The position numbers were made by a program, and so were the translations under genes. A DNA stretch of 64,000 nucleotides, taken from positions 248,001-312,000 of the forward strand of contig CAZTNC010000019.1 in the NCBI GenBank assembly GCA_964614915.1, given 5' to 3'. A model generated the notes under the pieces. The model was not told where the DNA came from and searched no databases. It saw only the letters and a program-made list of their open reading frames with translations. Origin of the DNA: WTFY01 sp964614915. Lineage in GTDB: Bacteria > Pseudomonadota > Gammaproteobacteria > UBA4575. Shown in pieces: positions 62,717 through 64,000 of the stretch. Each line of letters begins with the position of its first letter. The stretch's first letter is position 1.

Positions 62717-64000
62717 GATCGAGTCTCCTTCCGAACGGGTCGTGGTCAATGGGCAGTTCGCGAAGCACGTGGATGGCCACCCGGGCACCAGCCGGCACGA
62801 ACACGGCATCGAAGCTCTGCGACTGGCGCTCGGCGAGCCAGCGGCTCACCTCCTCGCTGGTGGAGGACACGGACTTGCCGAGCACGAAGGCACCGGCATC
62901 CCCGGTAAGGTGCCCGGAGGCGGCCCCCGTATCGCTGATGACGGTGGTCGTTTGTGCGGCCGCGGCAGCTTCGGCTGCGGCCTGCAGGGCTGCCATGCCG
63001 ATACGCTGGGCGAGGAAGGCCGGGGCATTGGTTTTTCGCTCGCCGTGAATGCAGGGCACTCCCTGTGCATCCGAGATCCAGCCGAGCGCCTGCGAGTCCG
63101 AGCCTGCTCCTCCGGAGTCCGCCGAGTGGGTGTGGATGGTGCCGTCCTCGAAAATGAAGGTCACCGAGTTCAGTCGCCCGGTCACGCAAGACAGCGTCCA
63201 GTCGCCGATAGCGGTGCCACTCCACACCATACCGTGCACGCCGGGGACGGTGAGACCGTTGGCGGCCAGGTTGTCAGCCCCGGTGATCACCTTGAACGGC
63301 ATGGCATCGCGCACCTGGCCCTGCACCGGCACGCGACCAACCAGCGCGGTGAGTGCGGTCGAGCCGAGCAAGGTGGCGTTGCGCGGTACGGTATAGGCCG
63401 GTTGCGGGGGTACCGGTTCAGGCTCACTGACCGGGAACAGCGACGGGGACGTGTGCGCGGCCAGGGCGGTCCCCGGTGCACCGCCCGGTGCGGGGCCCTC
63501 CAGCGGCTCAAGCCATACTACCGGTACGCCTTTGGCATGGCCGTGGCGTTCGGAGGCAGATGCTCCAACGGGCATGTCTGCGCCCGAGTCACGGGATGCT
63601 ACCAAGGACTGCGAGAGGGCCTCGATGCGTGCGGCAAGCGATTCCAGGCGGTCGCTATCGGCCTGGCGCTGACTGGCTTCGGCCTGTTCTCTCATCTGCC
63701 ACTCACGCCGGATGCGGGCCAGCAGGTTCTCCTCGACCTGCACGTCGTCTTCCAGCAGTGCACGGTTTTCCTCACGAAGGCGCTGGCCCTCCTGGCGCAG
63801 TGCCTCGACCTCGGCCGTCATGGCGGCCACGTTCGCGGTCAGCGTCTTGATGGTATCGGCCGGGGTATCGGCATCCGGCACCGGGGATTGCGGCACGGCC
63901 TCCATCACCGCCACCGAGGTATCTTCGCCCGTGCACGAACGAAGTGTGACGAACACCAGCATCAGCCCCACGATCCCGAGCACGACCGGTAACAGGCGGC
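62673..64000 (-). CDS. ICE conjugation protein, TIGR03752-like (TraB/VirB10-type), start outside window
   Basis: At least 440 residues, open to the right edge, so the first few residues are probably missing. A membrane anchor (LGIVGLMLVFVTLRSC) is followed by a coiled-coil region (about 55-140: LTANVAAMTAEVEALRQEGQRLREENRALLEDD...), a Pro/Ala linker and a C-terminal TraB/VirB10-like domain with NATLLGSTALTALVGRVPVQGQ and SGTAIGDWTLSCVTGRL. Such proteins span the periplasm and link the inner and outer parts of the T4SS. It is the first gene of the visible right half and overlaps the following lipoprotein gene. Confidence 0.9.
   Translation of the reverse strand, partial: RLLPVVLGIVGLMLVFVTLRSCTGEDTSVAVMEAVPQSPVPDADTPADTIKTLTANVAAMTAEVEALRQEGQRLREENRALLEDDVQVEENLLARIRREWQMREQAEASQRQADSDRLESLAARIEALSQSLVASRDSGADMPVGASASERHGHAKGVPVVWLEPLEGPAPGGAPGTALAAHTSPSLFPVSEPEPVPPQPAYTVPRNATLLGSTALTALVGRVPVQGQVRDAMPFKVITGADNLAANGLTVPGVHGMVWSGTAIGDWTLSCVTGRLNSVTFIFEDGTIHTHSADSGGAGSDSQALGWISDAQGVPCIHGERKTNAPAFLAQRIGMAALQAAAEAAAAAQTTTVISDTGAASGHLTGDAGAFVLGKSVSSTSEEVSRWLAERQSQSFDAVFVPAGARVAIHVLRELPIDHDPFGRRLDHARALDHAVHARLD

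Noticed and set aside
62607..63992. 461-codon rightward open frame opposite the TIGR03752-like gene
   Set aside because: It lies on the other strand of a well-supported conjugation gene; high G+C creates long antisense frames, and the product has low-complexity Gly/Arg/His composition and no domain.
1..64000. CRISPR arrays, tRNA, rRNA and insertion sequences
   Set aside because: No direct-repeat/spacer pattern, tRNA clover-leaf sequence, rRNA segment, transposase or integrase was seen; the autotransporter repeats are coding and not CRISPR.

Overview
The window is GC-rich (roughly 60% by eye), densely coded DNA from a proteobacterium. The most likely source is a sulfur- or thiocyanate-metabolising gammaproteobacterium of the Chromatiales/Thioalkalivibrio/Guyparkeria kind. 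That placement is inferred from thiocyanate hydrolase, cyanase, multihaem cytochromes and a PFGI-1/ICEclc-type conjugation apparatus; no rRNA or tRNA is present to confirm it.

Left part (1-12.1 kb): a thiocyanate/cyanate module. The scnB-scnA-scnC operon (cobalt thiocyanate hydrolase; scnC runs off the left edge) is transcribed leftward. It diverges from a CynR-type LysR regulator, which is followed by cyanase (cynS). Then come two small proteins of unknown function, a 2Fe-2S/FAD reductase, CpdA phosphodiesterase, a CbtB-CbtA cobalt uptake pair (plausibly the cobalt supply for Scn), a secreted protein, a metallophosphoesterase, a methyltransferase and a one-protein histidine kinase/response regulator.

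Conjugation module: leftward genes 12.4-17.1 kb (TraG-like, a small membrane protein, TIGR03755-, TIGR03756- and TIGR03757-like) and leftward genes 59.6-64.0 kb (TraC-type ATPase, TIGR03751-like lipoprotein, TIGR03752-like protein running off the right edge) look like two halves of one integrative-conjugative-element T4SS cluster. The 42 kb between them is cargo.

Cargo (17.3-59.6 kb), left to right: a DinB polymerase with an N-terminal zinc finger; outer-membrane and secreted proteins; a SulP anion transporter; a TbpB-like lipoprotein plus beta-barrel; a CPA2/TrkA-N antiporter; a Cache-domain autotransporter; a three-gene electron-transfer cluster (FAD/BFD/cytochrome b-like fusion, 11-haem cytochrome c, Tll0287-type haem lipoprotein); a second Y-family polymerase; a HigA antitoxin with a decayed HigB; a bufferin (bufA-bufB-bufC) RiPP operon; an A+T-richer leftward defence island (RNAP alpha-CTD protein, Vsr, cytosine methylase, two unknown proteins, GHKL ATPase, then DUF3883, a possible ADP-ribosyltransferase-like protein and a HEPN protein); a fatty-acid hydroxylase/sterol-desaturase protein; MscS; a bacterial ERG6-like sterol methyltransferase; an EEP nuclease; a LuxR-type regulator; a large autotransporter with a TbpB-like lipoprotein; and toxin-antitoxin genes abutting the T4SS.

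The systems most worth following up are the flavocytochrome/multihaem conduit, the GHKL ATPase-Dcm-Vsr-alphaCTD operon, the sterol-methyltransferase cargo and the scn-cyn-cbt island. Starts were chosen by reading ribosome-binding sites and family length; many family names rest on remembered motifs rather than a search.
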